A DNA stretch of 64,000 nt from Campylobacter concisus (GTDB lineage: Bacteria; Campylobacterota; Campylobacteria; Campylobacterales; Campylobacteraceae), in NCBI RefSeq assembly GCF_002913745.1, contig NZ_PPCG01000020.1, positions 1 through 64,000 on the forward strand, in the 5' to 3' direction. Below the pieces are notes generated by a model. The model was not told the origin of the DNA. It worked only from the letters and a program-made list of their open reading frames with translations, and searched no databases. How positions within the stretch are numbered: position 1 is the stretch's first letter; each line of letters starts with the position of its first letter. Position numbers and translations under genes: made by a program. Of the stretch, positions 61,147 to 64,000 are shown one piece after another.

Positions 61147-62577
61147 TTAGCAAGAGAAGCAGGTTTTAAACTCATAAGCGGTTGGGCGTGCTTCGTAAGG
61201 CCAAACCTGAGTTTCAAATTTCATGTGTTGATAAGTGTCGATGAAAAGATCACTCATTATCGGTTTTAGGTATTCGTTATCGCGGATAAGCGCTTCAAGG
61301 CTGCCACGAAGTGTGTGTGGGAGCTGCTCGATGCCACGCTCTCTGATCTCATCTAGGTGAAGTTTAAATAAATTTTCATCCATCGGACCAACTGGCTCGT
61401 ATTTGTTTTTAACGCCGTCAAGCCCTGCCATTAACATCGCTGAGAAGGCTAGATAAGGGTTTGCTGTGCTATCTGGAAATCTCATCTCAGCTCTAACTGA
61501 CTTCTCGCCAGCTCCGTAAGGTATGCGGATGCTCGCTGAGCGGTTTTGGCTCGAGTAGGTTAGGATAGATGGCGCTTCAAAGCCTGGTATTAGGCGTTTG
61601 TAGCTGTTTGTGCTTGGGTTTGTGAAGGCTGCAACGCTTCTTGCGTGTTTTAAAACACCGCCGATGTAGTGCCTTGCAAAGTCACTTAAATTTGCGTAGT
61701 TGCCCTCTTTGTAGAATAAATTTTTACCATCTTTCCAGACTGATTGATGCACGTGCATGCCGCTGCCGTTGTCGCCGTAGAGTGGTTTTGGCATAAATGT
61801 AACTGTCTTGCCGTTTAGGTGAGCGACCATGCGAACGACGTATTTGTAAATTTGAACGTTGTCAGCAGCCTCAACTAAGTTGCCAAATTTCACGCCGATC
61901 TCGCCTTGACCTTGTGCGACTTCGTGGTGTCCTAAAAATACTTCAAGACCAACTTGCTCTAAAACCTGCATCATCTCGGCTCTTAGATCGACCATACTGT
62001 CGATCGGCTGGGTCATCAAGTAGCCGCCTTTTCTGCGTGGGCGGTGACCTGTGTTGTAGCTATCTTTGAAGTCCGCAGCGTCGTTCCACTCGCCTTCTTC
62101 GCTATCTACTTGATACATCGCGCAGTTTGGGCTGTCGATGATTTTTACGTTGTCAAATACAAAAAATTCATTCTCAGGGCCAAAATATGCCTCATCGCCA
62201 AGTCCGCTATCTTTTACATATTGCATCGCTCTTTTTGCGATCGAGCGAGGGCATTTTTCATAAATTTGACCTTTGTAAATGTCGTAGATATCGCAAAAAA
62301 CGACGACTGTGATATCAGAGGTAAATGGGTCCAAAAACGCAGATGTCGCTTCTGGCTTCATTATCATATCGCTCTTGTCGATAGGCTGCCAGCCATTCAT
62401 CGAGCTAGCGTCCATTGGGATGCCGTTTGTGAAATTCTCTTTTGTAACAGCTTTTATGTTGTAGCTTATGCTGTGCCAAGCGCCGTTTAGATCGGTAAAT
62501 CTAAAATCTACAAATTTAACTTCATTTTCTTTGCAAAAATCAAAAAAATGATCGATGTTTTGGACAAATTTTCCCAT
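61147..62577 (-). CDS. glnA: Glutamine synthetase type I
   Basis: Assimilates ammonia into glutamine. Signatures: [37 protein letters not shown]-type ATP site, [18 protein letters not shown] and [25 protein letters not shown]. 476 residues, class GSI-beta size. At the adenylylation site (NLYDLP in E. coli) it has NLFKLH, with Phe at about residue 404 in place of the modified Tyr. C-terminus ends TCFSC with two cysteines. Strong ribosome site and own terminator. Confidence 0.96.
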   Translation of the reverse strand: MGKFVQNIDHFFDFCKENEVKFVDFRFTDLNGAWHSISYNIKAVTKENFTNGIPMDASSMNGWQPIDKSDMIMKPEATSAFLDPFTSDITVVVFCDIYDIYKGQIYEKCPRSIAKRAMQYVKDSGLGDEAYFGPENEFFVFDNVKIIDSPNCAMYQVDSEEGEWNDAADFKDSYNTGHRPRRKGGYLMTQPIDSMVDLRAEMMQVLEQVGLEVFLGHHEVAQGQGEIGVKFGNLVEAADNVQIYKYVVRMVAHLNGKTVTFMPKPLYGDNGSGMHVHQSVWKDGKNLFYKEGNYANLSDFARHYIGGVLKHARSVAAFTNPSTNSYKRLIPGFEAPSILTYSSQNRSASIRIPYGAGEKSVRAEMRFPDSTANPYLAFSAMLMAGLDGVKNKYEPVGPMDENLFKLHLDEIRERGIEQLPHTLRGSLEALIRDNEYLKPIMSDLFIDTYQHMKFETQVWPYEARPTAYEFKTCFSC

Positions 62578-62664
62578 TTTTTATCTCCTTCTGGTTTTTA
62601 ATTTTCGTATTGTATCACAAAATTTTATATTTAAGATTATTTTTATATTTTATTTGACCCCAAA

Positions 62665-63444
62665 CTAAAATTTTACTAATTCTCTATCTCTGTTTTTAAA
62701 TATCGCACACTTTGAATACCCCAAATTTCTAGCTATCTGCTCGCAAATTTCGCCGTTTTTGCTGATATCTTCTTTGGCATGAGCATCTGAGCCAAAGGTG
62801 ATAGTGATGTCATTTTCAGCGATTAACTCTAGTAAATTTACGCTTGGATATTGCTCGCCGATAGGTTTTCTAAAGCCAGCTGCGTTTATCTCAACTACCA
62901 AATTTGCCTCTTTTATCGCTTTTATGGCGTTTTGGGCTAAGATCCTGACATCTTTTTTGGGTAAAAATTTAAATAGCTTTAAAAGATCGATGTGCCCCAT
63001 GATGTCAAATTTACCAAGCCTAGCCGATCTTTCTATGTGGTCAAAATACTCCTGCCAAATTTGATCCAGGTCTTTGCCTTCGTAGCCACCGATAAATTCA
63101 GGGTTGTCAAACGCCCAGCCGTTAAAAAAATGCACAGAGCCTATTAGATAATCAACCTTTCTAGCAAAAACTCGCTCGTCCATAAAGCCATCTAAAAAGT
63201 CCATCTCATAGCCAAGTAAAATTTCTATCTCACCACTAAATTCATCTCTTAAACGTAAAATTTCGTCTTCGTAGCTTTGCATCTCTTCAAATTTCATCCT
63301 ATAAGCTTCATCGTAGTTCATCGGCGCGTGATCGCTAAAGCCAAAGTATTTTGTGCCAGCTTTTATGGCGCATCTCACAAATTCTAGCGGTTCGCCAACT
63401 GCGTGGTTGCAAAGCGGTGTGTGGTTGTGAAGATCGACGGTCAT
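62665..63444 (-). CDS. hisJ: PHP-domain histidinol-phosphatase (HisJ-like)
   Basis: 259 residues. PHP metal ligands: DLHNHTPLCNHAVG (His-x-His), FSDHAPMNYDEAYRMKFEEM, GYEMDFLDG, VHFFNGWAFDNPEF, GHIDLLKLF and FGSDAHAKED. This pattern is that of monofunctional HisJ of histidine synthesis; other PHP phosphatases cannot be excluded. It follows cheZ divergently and precedes glnA after an 87-nt gap. Confidence 0.85.
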   Translation of the reverse strand: MTVDLHNHTPLCNHAVGEPLEFVRCAIKAGTKYFGFSDHAPMNYDEAYRMKFEEMQSYEDEILRLRDEFSGEIEILLGYEMDFLDGFMDERVFARKVDYLIGSVHFFNGWAFDNPEFIGGYEGKDLDQIWQEYFDHIERSARLGKFDIMGHIDLLKLFKFLPKKDVRILAQNAIKAIKEANLVVEINAAGFRKPIGEQYPSVNLLELIAENDITITFGSDAHAKEDISKNGEICEQIARNLGYSKCAIFKNRDRELVKF

Positions 63445-63548
63445 TTTTTGCCTTTTAAAGTCGTTTATTTTTCAAAAATGCTACCTAAAATTTGATAAAT
63501 TTAAAGATAAACGCATACTTTTTAAACTTTCTTTTTATTTAAATCTTA

Positions 63549-63554
63549 TATAAT
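63549..63554 (+). promoter_or_regulatory. -10 element of cheZ
   Basis: TATAAT in AATCTTATATAATCAAGG, 27 nt before the cheZ ATG; ribosome site AGGAG follows at 63571-63575. No sigma-54 or sigma-28-like site was seen here. Confidence 0.6.
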
Positions 63555-63580
63555 CAAGGCAAATTTTATTAGGAGCTTTT

Positions 63581-64000
63581 ATGACCCAAGAGGAACTTGA
63601 CGCGCTTATGGCGGGCGGATTAGAGGATGATTTAGGTGATACTAAAGATGCCAGCCAAGAGGTCGCGGACGTCAAAGAGGAAACAGACGAGGTAGCAGAA
63701 GTTGCAGAGGCAATGAGTGCTAAAGCAGATGAGCCACAAGCAAAGTCAGAGAGTAGCTCAAAACAGGGCGAAAACTACAGAGTGAGTGCAGACGGCGTTT
63801 GGCCACCGCCACCACCGACTGAAGACCACAAAATGGTACACCAGCTTGATGATGTGACAAGAGATAGCGAAGAGAAAGCTACTCAGATGTTTGACAAGCT
63901 TGAGACGATAAATAACTTTTTTATGGACGCTGAGAGCGACTCAAACAGCCTAAAAGACGCTATAAACTCAAACGTTGAGCTATTTACGACGCTAAGTGAG
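63581..64000 (+). CDS. cheZ: CheZ chemotaxis phosphatase, N-terminal part (runs off the window)
   Basis: 140 codons are visible with no stop. TQEELDALMAGGLEDDLGD is an acidic start; VSADGVWPPPPPTEDHKMV then QLDDVTRDSEEKATQMFDKL matches the CheZ-type CheY-P phosphatase of epsilonproteobacteria (Cj0700/HP0170 kind). Residues about 20-65 are Glu/Ser-rich and low complexity. The catalytic C-terminal helix is beyond the window. The opening also resembles FliM/FliY N-termini, which bind CheY-P. Confidence 0.75.
   Translation, partial: MTQEELDALMAGGLEDDLGDTKDASQEVADVKEETDEVAEVAEAMSAKADEPQAKSESSSKQGENYRVSADGVWPPPPPTEDHKMVHQLDDVTRDSEEKATQMFDKLETINNFFMDAESDSNSLKDAINSNVELFTTLSE

Noticed and set aside
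62044-62490. 148-residue frame opposite glnA
   Set aside because: Lies wholly inside the conserved glnA gene with no ribosome site or family resemblance.
1-64000. Phase-variable poly-G or poly-C tracts typical of Campylobacter surface genes
   Set aside because: No G or C run of eight or more was seen; the genes here are mostly core functions.

Overview
This 64 kb window is chromosomal DNA of an epsilonproteobacterium, almost certainly a Campylobacter of the C. concisus/curvus/rectus type. The species level is my inference; the genus rests on AT-rich spacers full of AAATTT, codon use, extended -10 promoters of the TTTTGGCTATAAT kind without a clear -35, and gene neighbourhoods I recognise from Campylobacter (gmhB-hldD-hldE-gmhA beside a cytochrome c; ccoI-ccoS near rho and dnaX; HP0268-like-miaB-LPLAT-pilM/N/O-like beside nusA; yajC-secD-secF-small membrane protein-leuS-lptE). 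Nearly all of it is ordinary, densely packed core genome. I see no rRNA, tRNA, CRISPR array, insertion sequence, prophage or homopolymeric G phase-variation tract.

Layout. 0-2.4 kb: a Gfo/Idh/MocA oxidoreductase, ferrochelatase, and an unrecognised helical protein preceded by a convincing sigma-54 promoter. 2.4-5.6 kb (minus): a sigma-54 driven flgB-flgC-fliE operon ending in a transpeptidase PBP. 5.6-12.7 kb (minus): tightly packed pepF, an SspB-like adaptor candidate, uvrD/pcrA, truB, csrA, ispE, smpB and a thioredoxin-like lipoprotein. 12.8-16.9 kb: sstT, metK and lnt. 16.8-30.1 kb (plus): one long co-directional block yajC-secD-secF-DUF-leuS-lptE-GGDEF-folC-mfd-ATPase-magIII with many overlapping stops and starts. 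30.2-32.5 kb: cysK, cysE and a membrane-anchored nuclease-fold protein. 32.5-36.8 kb: cytochrome c, then the complete ADP-heptose pathway (gmhB, hldD, hldE, gmhA) and an SseB-like protein. 36.8-37.7 kb: a 0.9 kb gene-free AT-rich gap. 37.7-42.1 kb: tilS, rimO and panC on minus, prfB on plus. 42.1-46.1 kb: three Sel1-repeat lipoproteins around an RclA/MerA-like flavoprotein and a receiver-less response-regulator fragment. 46.2-51.1 kb (minus): PilO-, PilN-, PilM-like proteins, a TPR-like protein, a DUF374 acyltransferase, miaB, an HP0268-like protein. 51.2-55.4 kb: nusA, an SSAT-like acetyltransferase, a small outer-membrane barrel, a small HTH protein and rho. 55.6-60.6 kb: ccoI, ccoS, a LysE exporter and dnaX. 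60.6-61.1 kb: a second gene-free repeat-rich gap. 61.1-64 kb: glnA, a HisJ-like phosphatase and the truncated start of cheZ.

How the parts join: motility is represented by the rod operon, CsrA, CheZ and possibly the sigma-54 orphan; envelope biogenesis by Sec, Lnt, LptE, the heptose enzymes and the PBP; translation quality control by SmpB, PrfB, MiaB, RimO, TilS and perhaps an SspB-type adaptor; respiration by CcoI/CcoS, the cytochrome c and ferrochelatase. No clear-cut new multi-gene system is visible. The best leads are the sigma-54 orphan, the SspB-like protein, the probable leaderless gmhB mRNA, the receiver-less regulator with an apparent frameshifted remnant, the membrane-anchored PD-(D/E)XK-like protein, and repeat-bearing gaps. 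All family calls are from reading the sequence; no database search was run.
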